From: a virus
DNA: 52,724 bases
Direction: 5' to 3' (one strand)
Virus record (IMG/VR): IMGVR_UViG_3300022885_000020
Coordinates: 1 to 52,724 of that record
Made by a program: the position numbers and the translations under genes. Each line of letters begins with the position of its first letter. Position 1 is the stretch's first letter. The notes below the pieces were generated by a model that did no database searches, was not told the origin of the DNA, and saw nothing but the letters and a program-made list of their open reading frames with translations. Shown here one piece after another: positions 1 through 7,067 of the stretch.

Positions 1-2
1 GT

Positions 3-818
3 CGTACCCTGTTTGACTTTGGTCAATGGTCAGAGTACAAGTTCACAAAGGCAAAGGAAACTAGGGTTACTCTAGCACTGGATGAAGACCTTCGAGACGC
101 GGCCTTCAATGGAGTTTCGGTTGTTGATGATAACACAAATCTCAACAGTAAGTACCTAGCTCAAACCAAGGCCAAGGCTGAGAAACTGGGTTTTAGAGTT
201 GTCTTCAAGCAATTCTTCGACGTTCCTCTTCACAAGTTGATTGAGCGTAACCTGAATAGGGCATACTCTGTTCCAGAGGTCGTTATTCACGATATGTTTC
301 GCAAGCAGCTTGAGATCCAGGGTCGCGTCATAACTCCTACTGAGGGCCTGCCTGAGTGTGTGATTGTAGACGTTGATGGAACCATCGCCGATATGGGGAA
401 GGGTGAGAAGTGGGGCCGTATGCCTTATGACTGGGACAAAGTTGGGAATGATAGACCAAAGCCTAATGTCGTGTCTTTTGTGCAATCTCTGGTTCACGAT
501 AAGCTTACTGGGAAAAGAGGTTGCCCCAAAGTTATCTTCTTAACAGGTAGAGATGGAATAGCCCTTAAAGAAACCAAAAGCTGGATCGTTAAAGAAGTCT
601 TTCCTAGTTGTGAAGTTTTTAGAGAAGGTCTGTGTGAAATCTTCATCCGCACTCCAGACGATACACGTCCTGACTGTGATATCAAGGAAGAATTGCTCAG
701 AAATGAGATTCTCCCAAGGTTCAATGTAAAGTACGCGATTGACGATAGGGCACAGATCTGCTGGCATTACCGAGCATTGGGTTTAGAGGTGTGGCAAGTG
801 GATAATGGATTTTTCTAA
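3..818 (+). CDS. Polynucleotide kinase/3'-phosphatase, 5' end cut by window
   Basis: The frame is open from the window edge, so the N-terminal kinase P-loop lies outside; about 271 residues are visible. The C-terminal half is a HAD-family phosphatase: motif I DVDGTIA, motif II FLTGR, and a late acidic motif YAIDD followed by a short C-terminal strand. The preceding residues look like the end of the kinase domain (FFDVPLHKLIERNLNR, a lid-like arginine segment). This order, kinase then phosphatase, is that of T4 Pnkp (about 300 aa), which repairs 5'-OH and 3'-phosphate RNA or DNA ends with an RNA ligase. No ligase is visible here. An internal ATG at 237 would give a phosphatase-only protein, but the continuous upstream frame argues for truncation by the window. 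Confidence 0.85.
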   Translation, partial: RTLFDFGQWSEYKFTKAKETRVTLALDEDLRDAAFNGVSVVDDNTNLNSKYLAQTKAKAEKLGFRVVFKQFFDVPLHKLIERNLNRAYSVPEVVIHDMFRKQLEIQGRVITPTEGLPECVIVDVDGTIADMGKGEKWGRMPYDWDKVGNDRPKPNVVSFVQSLVHDKLTGKRGCPKVIFLTGRDGIALKETKSWIVKEVFPSCEVFREGLCEIFIRTPDDTRPDCDIKEELLRNEILPRFNVKYAIDDRAQICWHYRALGLEVWQVDNGFF

Positions 819-847
819 GAATAATCTAGTGATAGTCATCAGACAAG

Positions 848-878
848 TTGTTAATTGTCTTCGATAAAAGTGTATAAT
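848..878 (+). promoter_or_regulatory. Sigma70-like promoter upstream of the 915 gene
   Basis: TTGTTA at 848-853 and TATAAT at 873-878 are separated by 19 bases. The -10 lies in the string GTGTATAAT that recurs before several other genes in the window. It sits in the only sizeable gap after the kinase/phosphatase gene, and an RBS (GGAG, 903-906) and ATG follow at 915. The -35 spacing is longer than ideal. Confidence 0.5.
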
Positions 879-914
879 TACTTAGGTAACTTACTACACT
901 AATGGAGATTTATC

Positions 915-1139
915 ATGAGAATTACCGAACACAACAATGGCATGTGGGGCACTATTACTTGGTCTGGGGATGCGGATGGCAAAGCTGCCCTCATCACGGC
1001 TTCGAGAAGTGGTGCCACACTTTGGGTCTTTGAGTACACTAAGGGCGGATGGTTTAAGTCTGACTCTAGTTACTGGAAGATGATTAAGAAATACGCTAAT
1101 AAAGAAGAAGCTTACAAGGACTTAGGAATCAATGGCTAA
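915..1139 (+). CDS. Small hypothetical protein, 74 aa
   Basis: I do not recognise this protein. It is 74 residues, rich in tryptophan and glycine (MWGTITWSG near the start, GGWFKSDSSYW in the middle), with no membrane segment or cysteine pair. It has its own promoter and a good RBS (GGAG eight bases before ATG 915). Its 3' end overlaps the next gene by eight bases, so it is probably the first gene of the transcript running into the glycosyltransferase block. The pattern suggests a small beta-rich fold, but this is a guess. Confidence 0.6.
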   Translation: MRITEHNNGMWGTITWSGDADGKAALITASRSGATLWVFEYTKGGWFKSDSSYWKMIKKYANKEEAYKDLGING

Positions 1140-1851
1140 CATTATCTACATTTCGGCCCTAGACGGGTTTGCAGAAGATTTTCCTCTAGGGATCGAAACG
1201 TGGAAGAGATATGCTGATAGGATCGGTGTTCATCTACAGGTCCAAACAGAAAGAGACGAAAGAGTTGGCAAAGATGTGAATGGCTCTTGGTATCCCTGGC
1301 ACTGCCAATGGTTAGGAGCTATGGATCGATACAGCAAGCTTTTGATCGTAGATGCAGATACGATGGTTAGGTGGAACGCCCCTAACATTTTCGAGGTCGC
1401 TACTTCAAGCATCAATGTTGTCAAAGACTCTTCTCCCTTGAACTACGGTGCTATCCCGCATCTCAATCAGTGGAGGAAGCACTTCCATGTAGATATGCCT
1501 CCAGAGAACTATTTCAACGCTGGCGTCATGGTGATAGATAATCACCAATATTGGAGACTAAGATCTCAGTTAAGAAGCTTCTTCGAGTATTCGCAGAAGC
1601 ATAATACTAGCTCTTGGGAGCAGACGCCTCTCAACATTCTCGCTTGGAAAGAAATTGGAACAGGTATCAACTACTTGCCAAAAATCTGGAACGACATGCT
1701 GGGGTTCAACTATGAAGAAGGAGATACTTCTTATCTTAATAGCTCTTTTGTTTGGCACTTTACTGGCAATAACTACCAACTAGATAAGCCAAAAAGACAA
1801 AGACTAATGCGGGAAGCTTACAATAAGGTTGCTCACAACTATGAAGCTTGA
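1132..1851 (+). CDS. Glycosyltransferase, GT-A fold, GT8-like
   Basis: A 239-residue protein with GT8-type features: an N-terminal strand ANIIYISALDGF, a DxD metal/sugar-nucleotide motif in LLIVDADTMV (about residues 70-79), and the family block NYFNAGVMVID (about 127-137). Such enzymes transfer a hexose from a nucleotide sugar in the cytoplasm. The stop overlaps the next gene's start, so it should be co-translated with the DUF115-like protein. The surrounding methyltransferase and cupin suggest a short glycan-modification module. The acceptor (virion protein, host surface glycan or DNA) is not shown by the sequence. Confidence 0.75.
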   Translation: MANIIYISALDGFAEDFPLGIETWKRYADRIGVHLQVQTERDERVGKDVNGSWYPWHCQWLGAMDRYSKLLIVDADTMVRWNAPNIFEVATSSINVVKDSSPLNYGAIPHLNQWRKHFHVDMPPENYFNAGVMVIDNHQYWRLRSQLRSFFEYSQKHNTSSWEQTPLNILAWKEIGTGINYLPKIWNDMLGFNYEEGDTSYLNSSFVWHFTGNNYQLDKPKRQRLMREAYNKVAHNYEA

Positions 1852-2491
1852 AGACTACAAATATGAACACTACGGGCAGGAGGCTGTAGTTATGGGCTCC
1901 GGCCCTTCAATAAATGGATTGTCTGAGAAGGTTCTTGGCTTATTACTTCACGACAAAATTACTATCGGATGTAATGAGATTATCCACTTCCCTAGGAGAA
2001 TGGATTATTATTTCATCGGAGATGCCGGAAACAAGAGAAGAGGTTACAATTCTGATCCTAATAAGTACAAAGCATACAAAGCCACGAGACAGAACTTCTA
2101 CAGAGACCCTCTTTATAAGGCTACGTTTCGTAAGATACCCAAGGGACTAGACGGCGTCTATTATCCTTGTCTTTTTAATCCTTCTTGCTTGTTGCCCCTC
2201 GCTGTTGAAGAGATACCCCCTCTGTATGATTGTTACAGCATTACCTTTGAAATGATACAGTTTGCTGCATACTCTGGGGTTCAAAGAATCTACCTAGTCG
2301 GTCAAGACTGTGATTATACTCGTGGTAGCTTCCATACTGAGACTGTGCCCCCTTGGGTTATAAATCATTCAAACAAAATTTTAGAGTCTTGGACCTTGAT
2401 GGAGAAGTGGCTGACACAACACTATCCACACATCCAAGTTATCAATGTTAACCCAGTTAAAATGAGACGCTTCGAGCTATTTGCCTTATGA
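1841..2491 (+). CDS. DUF115/Maf-like glycosylation-associated protein
   Basis: The start is placed at ATG 1841, overlapping the stop of the glycosyltransferase by 11 bases; a TTG at 1829 is less likely. The protein (216 aa) begins with a nucleotide-binding-like strand-loop VVMGSGPSI, followed by TIGCNEI, YYFIGD and a late IYLVGQDCDYT. This arrangement matches the DUF115 / 6-hydroxymethylpterin-pyrophosphokinase-like fold seen in Maf flagellin glycosylation proteins and in phage glycan loci. Family members are thought to bind or transfer nucleotide sugars. Its place between a GT8-like enzyme and a methyltransferase fits glycan work. Confidence 0.55.
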   Translation: MKLEDYKYEHYGQEAVVMGSGPSINGLSEKVLGLLLHDKITIGCNEIIHFPRRMDYYFIGDAGNKRRGYNSDPNKYKAYKATRQNFYRDPLYKATFRKIPKGLDGVYYPCLFNPSCLLPLAVEEIPPLYDCYSITFEMIQFAAYSGVQRIYLVGQDCDYTRGSFHTETVPPWVINHSNKILESWTLMEKWLTQHYPHIQVINVNPVKMRRFELFAL

Positions 2492-3009
2492 TTTATGACT
2501 ATCAAAAGATCTATGAAGAGTCCTCTTGGTACGGCAATGCGAATGTTGGCCGCTGTCCAGGCGTAAGGCTCATCCCCTACTATATTGATTACCTAATTGC
2601 TCCAGTGGCAGACCTTGGTTGCGGTAGAGGGCATACAGTCCTAGCTCTTAGAGAAAAAGAACTAGACTGTAAAGGATATGACCAGATAGACCTTGGTAGT
2701 AAAATGGTGATTGCTGATATTACAAAACCAATAGAGTTGACGGATTTTCGGTCTGTTGTTTGTATTGATGTCATAGAGCACCTCTTAGACGAAGATTTAG
2801 AGGGTCTCTTTGAAAATTTTCGCAGAGTAGGTAGACAAGCAATTTCTATTAACAACAGCGTAAGTGAGTACGAAGGGGTTGATCTACACATAAACAAAAA
2901 AAACTTTGAAGACTGGTTTAGCTTTATAGAAAAAAGAGGTCTGGTTGTCGCTAGGTCTATTCCTATTCACGAAAATCAAGTGCTATACCTGACGGAGACA
3001 AAATGCTAA
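2488..3009 (+). CDS. SAM-dependent methyltransferase, class I
   Basis: A 173-residue Rossmann-type methyltransferase. SAM motif I is VADLGCGRGH (about residues 40-49), an acidic strand end GYDQIDLG follows, and VVCIDVIEHLL gives the motif II/post-II region. The start ATG overlaps the upstream stop (ATGA). The domain is close to minimal, without an obvious target-recognition domain. Similar short methyltransferases occur in phage sugar-modification clusters, where they may methylate a sugar or a small molecule. The substrate is unknown. Confidence 0.75.
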   Translation: MIYDYQKIYEESSWYGNANVGRCPGVRLIPYYIDYLIAPVADLGCGRGHTVLALREKELDCKGYDQIDLGSKMVIADITKPIELTDFRSVVCIDVIEHLLDEDLEGLFENFRRVGRQAISINNSVSEYEGVDLHINKKNFEDWFSFIEKRGLVVARSIPIHENQVLYLTETKC

Positions 3010-3350
3010 TAGAAGGAAAGATCTGGGGTAAAACCTGTGACCTGTTCAACAAGAACAACGTAAAGATCAGCAGAGTCGTTATAGATGGAGGCTATCAGTG
3101 TTCTAAGCATAGTCACCTACATACGCACAATATGTTTTTTGTTGAGTCTGGACAAATTTTGCTTAGAAGGTGGAAGAATGAATACGACTTGGTAGATGAC
3201 ACGTCGATGATTGCTGGAGACTCTTGTTCTGTTCCTCCTGGTGAGTATCACAGATTTATAGGGTGTGATGACAAGTCTGTTGTTTATGAAATATATTGGA
3301 CAGAATTGTCAGACGACATCCAACGAGAAGACTGTGGAGGAGAAGCATGA
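3003..3350 (+). CDS. Cupin-domain protein
   Basis: A 115-residue single cupin. The first cupin motif is seen as HSHLHTHNMFFVESGQI (metal-ligand histidines plus the glutamate) and the second as PPGEYHRFIG. It overlaps the methyltransferase stop and the next gene's start, so it is part of the same operon. Small phage cupins in glycan loci resemble the mannose-6-phosphate isomerase or sugar epimerase folds, but a binding-only role is equally possible. The metal-binding pattern looks intact. Confidence 0.65.
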   Translation: MLIEGKIWGKTCDLFNKNNVKISRVVIDGGYQCSKHSHLHTHNMFFVESGQILLRRWKNEYDLVDDTSMIAGDSCSVPPGEYHRFIGCDDKSVVYEIYWTELSDDIQREDCGGEA

Positions 3351-3931
3351 AGGGGGCGTTAGCTGATAAGGTCTTGGCAATGAAAAAAGAAGTAGCCACA
3401 AGACAAAAGAAGTGGGATCTTAGATTTTTAAAGCTTGCTAAAGAGGTTAGTACTTGGTCAAAAGACCCCAGCACAAAAGTTGGGGCAGTGGTTACTTCTG
3501 AGAACAGGGTTTTATCCACTGGATATAATGGTTTTCCTAGGGGTTTTGACGATTCAAAGATAGAAAACAGAGATTTCAAAATACAACACATCACACACGC
3601 AGAAGAAAATGCCCTCTATCATCTTGGTAACGCCAACTTGTCCGACCTAACCATTTACACTTGGCCGTTCCAGCCCTGCGGGGGTTGTGCTAAGGTTATC
3701 AGGGGATTTTCTGTTGTTCGCGTGGTTTCCTATGAAAGTGATGTTGAAAGATGGCAAGATTCTTTTAAGCAGGCATCAGAGATTTTCGAGCAGGCAAACA
3801 TAAAAATGGATTTATTTCCAAGGGTAGATAAGGATATTAACAAGATGAAAAATAATAAGACTGACGAAGAATTTATCAACATTTGTAGGGAGGTAGTGAT
3901 AGCTAATGAAGATCAAACTAAAGAAAGCTGA
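3347..3931 (+). CDS. dCMP/cytidine deaminase family protein
   Basis: Start ATG 3347 is preceded by GGAGG at 3337-3341; the longer frame from 3296 would overlap the cupin extensively. The 194-residue product has the zinc deaminase signature: HAEENALYH (His ligand and catalytic Glu) followed by PFQPCGGCAKVI (two Cys ligands). The substrate loop STKVGAVV and TGYNGFPRG are typical of dCMP deaminases. dCMP deaminase makes dUMP for thymidylate synthase, and both dUTPase and thymidylate synthase are encoded in this window, so the three form a complete dTMP supply route. The C-terminal extension of about 50 residues is not recognised. Confidence 0.85.
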   Translation: MKGALADKVLAMKKEVATRQKKWDLRFLKLAKEVSTWSKDPSTKVGAVVTSENRVLSTGYNGFPRGFDDSKIENRDFKIQHITHAEENALYHLGNANLSDLTIYTWPFQPCGGCAKVIRGFSVVRVVSYESDVERWQDSFKQASEIFEQANIKMDLFPRVDKDINKMKNNKTDEEFINICREVVIANEDQTKES

Positions 3932-4427
3932 ATTGAAGTATCTTTTTGATCTAGCTAAGAAGCGTCATGACGCCAAAGACCCTTCATTTAGAAACAAGAG
4001 TCGTATCATGCCAAAAGACAAGAACGAGTCTTTCGAGGATTTGTTCAAGATCGACAAACAATACATGCCTCACTTCCTTGGACTAGTAGGCGAATACGCT
4101 TGGTCTCAGTATAGTGGTGAGTCAACAGATGAAGAAATCTACGATGTGAGAGACGGTGGTGAAGACTTCAAAGGCATTGAGGTCAAAACAATCACCTATA
4201 TGGGTTATGGTGAACCTGAATTAAAAATCACCCAAAAAGAGTACGAGGAAAGGAAAGTTCCTAACAAGTACGTTCTTGCTAGGTTCGACATGAAGAATAA
4301 GGAAGTAGAAATTCTTGGAACTATAACACGTTATATGTTTGACAAGAAGAAGAAAGAGAAAAAGTATGGGCAACGTCTGCCTAACAACTTTGTAGTACCA
4401 GTATCCGAAATGAGGAAATTGAAATGA
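3906..4427 (+). CDS. Putative PD-(D/E)XK-type nuclease
   Basis: A 173-residue basic protein overlapping the deaminase by 26 bases. Residues about 60-100 hold a conserved-looking sequence: a GEYAW helix, then VRDGGEDFKGIEVKT, which fits the D-(x)n-ExK core of PD-(D/E)XK nucleases with the preceding helix glutamate. It is followed by an ITQKEYE segment and a beta-rich tail. It lies directly before SSB, so a DNA-processing role is plausible. The family is inferred from one motif only. Confidence 0.4.
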   Translation: MKIKLKKAELKYLFDLAKKRHDAKDPSFRNKSRIMPKDKNESFEDLFKIDKQYMPHFLGLVGEYAWSQYSGESTDEEIYDVRDGGEDFKGIEVKTITYMGYGEPELKITQKEYEERKVPNKYVLARFDMKNKEVEILGTITRYMFDKKKKEKKYGQRLPNNFVVPVSEMRKLK

Positions 4428-4747
4428 ATTTGAATGTTGTAACACTGACCGGAAGATTGACCGCTGACTCAGAGCTAAAGGAGACCCAAACGGGGACTCA
4501 AATTTGTAACTTTAGATTGGCCGTCAATGACAGACGAAAAGAGGATAAGACTATGTTCTTGAACGTCGTGGTTTTCGGTAGACAGGCGGAAGTCCTGGCT
4601 GAGCATCTTACGAAGGGTAAGTTGATCGGCGTCACTGGACGGTTGGACATTGACACTTATGAGAAGGATGGAGTCAAGCGTGACTCTGTTTCTGTCATCG
4701 CCAATGATATCCAGCTTGGACCTAAGAACGCAGCCCCGGCAGAGTAA
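4424..4747 (+). CDS. ssb: Single-stranded DNA-binding protein (OB fold)
   Basis: A 107-residue bacterial-type SSB: it opens with LNVVTLTGRLTADSELK, continues with NFRLAVND, FLNVVVFGRQAEVLAEHL, KGKLIGVTGRL and an IQLG strand. This is the full OB fold of about 100 residues. The usual long flexible linker and acidic DDIPF-like tip, which bind partner proteins, are absent; the protein ends NAAPAE. It would coat ssDNA during phage replication. Its stop overlaps the next possible start as TAATG. Confidence 0.92.
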   Translation: MNLNVVTLTGRLTADSELKETQTGTQICNFRLAVNDRRKEDKTMFLNVVVFGRQAEVLAEHLTKGKLIGVTGRLDIDTYEKDGVKRDSVSVIANDIQLGPKNAAPAE

Positions 4748-5052
4748 TGGTCCAGGTTTATGAGGATGGCAAGTGGACCGCTTTAGAGTCTTCTCGCTAC
4801 TATAAGGAAAGATGCGTTGATTTAGCAATAACTTCCATATATGGAGAAGACAATGAAGAAAATCCTATTGATATTACTCATGGCTCTTATGTTGACTGGT
4901 TGCAACCCTGCGAACCAGTCGGATACAGAGGTGGTCCCAGTCCCAGTTCCAGTTCCAGTTCCTATTCAATTAGGGATGGTAGAGTGTCCAGAGTGCTGCG
5001 GCGATGGTCTGATAGACATAGAGAAGGAATCAGTCCACTGCCCTCGCTGTGA
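4747..5052 (+). CDS. Possible overlapping ORF, 101 aa
   Basis: The ATG overlaps the ssb stop as TAATG, a common coupling signature, and the first 35 residues have ordinary composition. From 4853 onward it overlaps the lipoprotein gene in another frame, and the residue string becomes serine- and arginine-rich, as expected for a shadow of its P-V repeat. Either the 5' part is a remnant whose original 3' end was replaced, or this is a true nested pair. I favour a non-functional or very short product. Confidence 0.22.
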   Translation: MVQVYEDGKWTALESSRYYKERCVDLAITSIYGEDNEENPIDITHGSYVDWLQPCEPVGYRGGPSPSSSSSSYSIRDGRVSRVLRRWSDRHREGISPLPSL

Positions 5053-5233
5053 CGGCTTTGGTAAGCTTCACGAAGTTGAGATGGGTATTCTAAAGAATTA
5101 CTCTAGTGACTTCGCGAAGGGATACAAAGCTTTTGAAGCTGGAGATTCGATTAAAAAGTCTCCACTACTTCGCTTTAGGGCGAGAGAGTGGAAGGCTGGG
5201 TGGCTAGAGGCTAAGAAGCAGAGCGAGAAATAG
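4853..5233 (+). CDS. Lipoprotein with DnaJ-type zinc-finger motifs
   Basis: Start ATG 4853 follows GGAG at 4844-4847; an earlier ATG at 4841 is possible. The 126-residue product opens with a classical lipoprotein signal, MKKILLILLMALMLTGC, with lipobox LTGC. A Pro-Val repeat follows, then two zinc-binding knuckles of DnaJ type, CPECCGDG and CPRCDGFG (about residues 46-71). The remaining C-terminal half is charged and helical. It would be exported and anchored to a membrane. A phage lipoprotein may act in lysis or superinfection exclusion, but the zinc-finger arrangement does not point to a known family. Confidence 0.7.
   Translation: MKKILLILLMALMLTGCNPANQSDTEVVPVPVPVPVPIQLGMVECPECCGDGLIDIEKESVHCPRCDGFGKLHEVEMGILKNYSSDFAKGYKAFEAGDSIKKSPLLRFRAREWKAGWLEAKKQSEK
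4934..4963 (+). repeat. Hexamer tandem repeat coding for Pro-Val
   Basis: Five consecutive copies of GTYCCW (GTCCCA twice, GTTCCA twice, then GTTCCT) encode the V-P repeat of the lipoprotein just after its mature N-terminus. Such a tract can change length by slippage in multiples of two residues without a frameshift. Confidence 0.8.
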
Positions 5234-5235
5234 GG

Positions 5236-5259
5236 TATAATAGAGTAGTAACTACTCTA
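5236..5259 (+). promoter_or_regulatory. -10 box overlapping a perfect 9-bp palindrome
   Basis: TATAAT at 5236-5241 is followed by TAGAGTAGT (5241-5249), a one-base spacer and ACTACTCTA (5251-5259), a perfect inverted repeat. The palindrome lies where transcription would start, the classical place for a repressor operator. No convincing -35 box is visible 16-19 bases upstream, which suits an activated or weak promoter. The downstream gene is the 51-residue zinc-knuckle protein at 5275. Confidence 0.5.
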
Positions 5260-5274
5260 ACATGGAGATATCCT

Positions 5275-5430
5275 ATGGAAAAGATGAAAGAAGTCTGGGG
5301 CCAGTTAAAGGCCTTGGCCAACCTGAACTACAGTCTTATCTTTGATAAGTGCTTCGAGTGTCACGAGAGCAAGAACGGAAGAATGCTCTTCTGCTCGATC
5401 CGTTGTGCAATAAAAACGGTAAGAGGGTAA
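5275..5430 (+). CDS. Small Cys-pair protein, 51 aa
   Basis: The ATG at 5275 follows GGAG at 5263-5266 and the promoter/palindrome above. The 51 residues contain two cysteine pairs, CFECH (about residue 26-30) and CSIRC (about 40-44), spaced as in a small treble-clef or zinc-knuckle fold. I do not recognise the family. A perfect operator-like palindrome and a second promoter immediately downstream suggest an independently controlled early gene. Confidence 0.55.
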   Translation: MEKMKEVWGQLKALANLNYSLIFDKCFECHESKNGRMLFCSIRCAIKTVRG

Positions 5431-5439
5431 TTTTAGGGG

Positions 5440-5467
5440 TTGACAAGAATGGGTCGTGCTGTATAAT
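5440..5467 (+). promoter_or_regulatory. Consensus sigma70 promoter
   Basis: TTGACA at 5440-5445 and TATAAT at 5462-5467, both perfect, with a 16-base spacer. It lies just after the stop of the 51-residue gene and 29 bases before the ATG of the membrane-anchored protein at 5497. This is one of the strongest promoter sequences in the window. Confidence 0.75.
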
Positions 5468-5496
5468 GGGGGCAACTCAAACCCGAAAGACAGACC

Positions 5497-5880
5497 ATGA
5501 TTGGTATTTTCCTATTTTCTTGCCTTTTCGTTATTCTCTTGGTCTCCAAGTGGATTTTTGGGGATCAGGAGGTACAGCGACCAAGTAAAGACTACATGAT
5601 CGAGATTGCGACAATAAGTCCAACCCCTCGGCGTGTAGTCAGGCCAAAGGCTAATCCTCGATTAGCCCTACAAGTTAAGACAGAAAAGCCAAGGCCAAAA
5701 GTCAAAGCTAAGCCAGCACCTAGTGGCAAAGACCACCCTCTTTATGAGGACTGTGTCCAAGCCCTTGTTGCTCTTGGCGAGAAGTCAGCCTCTTCTAAAA
5801 AAACAGCCGCTTCAATCTTAGGATCTCAAAAGATAGACGGCGTTGAGCAGTTCATCACCGTGGTGTACTCAAAGAGCTAG
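5497..5880 (+). CDS. Membrane-anchored protein with RuvA-C-like tail
   Basis: A 127-residue protein: an N-terminal hydrophobic segment (residues 2-20, IGIFLFSCLFVILLVSKW), a long lysine/proline-rich linker (about 40-80), and a compact C-terminal helical unit, DCVQALVALGEKSASSKKTA. The last unit resembles the three-helix RuvA domain III pattern (xALxxLG), which in RuvA contacts RuvB, but the similarity is short. It would sit in the inner membrane with the tail in the cytoplasm or periplasm. It is driven by the consensus promoter upstream; no strong RBS is visible. Confidence 0.55.
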   Translation: MIGIFLFSCLFVILLVSKWIFGDQEVQRPSKDYMIEIATISPTPRRVVRPKANPRLALQVKTEKPRPKVKAKPAPSGKDHPLYEDCVQALVALGEKSASSKKTAASILGSQKIDGVEQFITVVYSKS

Positions 5881-5956
5881 ACTTAAAAAACAAACTAAAC
5901 GTCGATAGGTTATGGGTAACACCGTAGCCTTCTGTCGTTTGACGACTGGAGTGAGT

Positions 5957-6940
5957 ATGAACAAAGGACTAATGTTTCCAGATCAGCTATTTGAAATCAA
6001 CGACGAGGAACTTTACAAGAAGACCGTTAGTGCTGGATACCAAATAGCAAAAGGTAAGAAGATTCTTTTCTGCGGCATCTGTCGCAACGTTGGCGATAGG
6101 CTAGAACGTAACATCCTAAGGATGCAGTACACAGCCCAATACTTCAAAGATCACCATATCTTTATCTATGAGAACGATTCCACCGACGATACCGTGGATA
6201 TTCTCAAAAGGTACAGGTCGGAAAAACTAGACTATATTTCCGACACACGTAGTGACAAAAACTACGACACAATGTTGCAAGCTGGCGAAGACCCTGTACA
6301 TTACAACAGGTGTAAAGTCCTAGCAGACTGTCGCAACATGTACCTATCTGAGATCGAGTATCACGACGCTGACTTCGTGTGTGTGTTAGATCTCGACCTA
6401 TGGGGCGGATGGTCTTACAATGGCTTCCTGCACGCCCTGGCGGTCCTTGAGAATAGGCCGACCAACGGTGCCGTCACGGCATACGGAGTTTTGGCCGACT
6501 GTATCAATAAAAACCCATTAGAAGCGGTTCACCCTTCTAAGTACTTGATGTATGACTGCTTTGTGTTCAGACCACACGGAGAGGACAAGGCTCAGCCAAA
6601 GCATGAGACTGGAAGATACAACTTTATCAACCAGAAGCCTGGGGACAATGTTGCCTTTGTGAATTCTAACTTTAATGGCCTTGGGCTCTATAAGAAAGAG
6701 GCGTTCAAAGATGTTAACTATGGCGTTAAACTCTGGGACGCAAGATCAGTAGACGCAGACCACGTAGTTTTGCATAGGCAAATGAAAGAAAAAGGATGGG
6801 ACATTCTCTTCAATCCAAGTATGGTGGTCTCCTATGCGGATCACCAGTATTCACAAATCCCTTTAGAGAAGACGAACAATGAACAAGAAAAGGGCTCTAA
6901 TGTTCCTAGAAAATGCAAAGAAAGACATCAGTCTTGCTGA
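5957..6940 (+). CDS. Glycosyltransferase, mannosyltransferase (CAP59-like) type
   Basis: ATG 5957, preceded by GGAG at 5948-5951, is preferred to ATG 5912. The 327-residue protein has a GT-A-like layout: KKILFCGICRNVGDRL, then IYENDSTDDTVDILKR, which is the EN-x-S-x-D-x-T block of CAP59/GT69-like alpha-mannosyltransferases, a DxD-like FVCVLDLDLWGG, and later VNSNFNGLGLYKK and VDADHVVLHRQM. It would use a GDP-sugar-like donor. Its last 62 bases overlap the next small gene. Acceptor unknown. Confidence 0.65.
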   Translation: MNKGLMFPDQLFEINDEELYKKTVSAGYQIAKGKKILFCGICRNVGDRLERNILRMQYTAQYFKDHHIFIYENDSTDDTVDILKRYRSEKLDYISDTRSDKNYDTMLQAGEDPVHYNRCKVLADCRNMYLSEIEYHDADFVCVLDLDLWGGWSYNGFLHALAVLENRPTNGAVTAYGVLADCINKNPLEAVHPSKYLMYDCFVFRPHGEDKAQPKHETGRYNFINQKPGDNVAFVNSNFNGLGLYKKEAFKDVNYGVKLWDARSVDADHVVLHRQMKEKGWDILFNPSMVVSYADHQYSQIPLEKTNNEQEKGSNVPRKCKERHQSC

Positions 6941-7067
6941 GCAGGTCATAGAAGAACAAATCTCGCTACTAAAAGAAAGCATAGAGGAACTTCAAATACA
7001 AAAAGAGTCTCTATCAGATACGAGAGGTGGCATCATCTTAACAATCGAGGAAATCAATGGATCTTAA
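6879..7067 (+). CDS. Small coiled-coil protein, 62 aa
   Basis: The frame overlaps the end of the glycosyltransferase by 62 bases; an internal ATG at 6900 would shorten the overlap. The product is almost wholly helical with heptad-like leucine/isoleucine spacing (LAEQVIEEQISLLKESIEEL), so a short coiled coil is likely. It overlaps the start of the next glycosyltransferase by 11 bases. No family recognised; it may be an oligomerisation or scaffold partner. Confidence 0.5.
   Translation: MNKKRALMFLENAKKDISLAEQVIEEQISLLKESIEELQIQKESLSDTRGGIILTIEEINGS

Noticed and set aside
156-497. Long minus-strand open frames over many genes
   Set aside because: They are antisense shadows of well-supported + strand genes, with no RBS or motif.
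4747-5233. Rz/Rz1 spanin pair
   Set aside because: The outer frame has no N-terminal membrane anchor, and the lipoprotein has zinc knuckles instead of a short Pro-rich Rz1 body.
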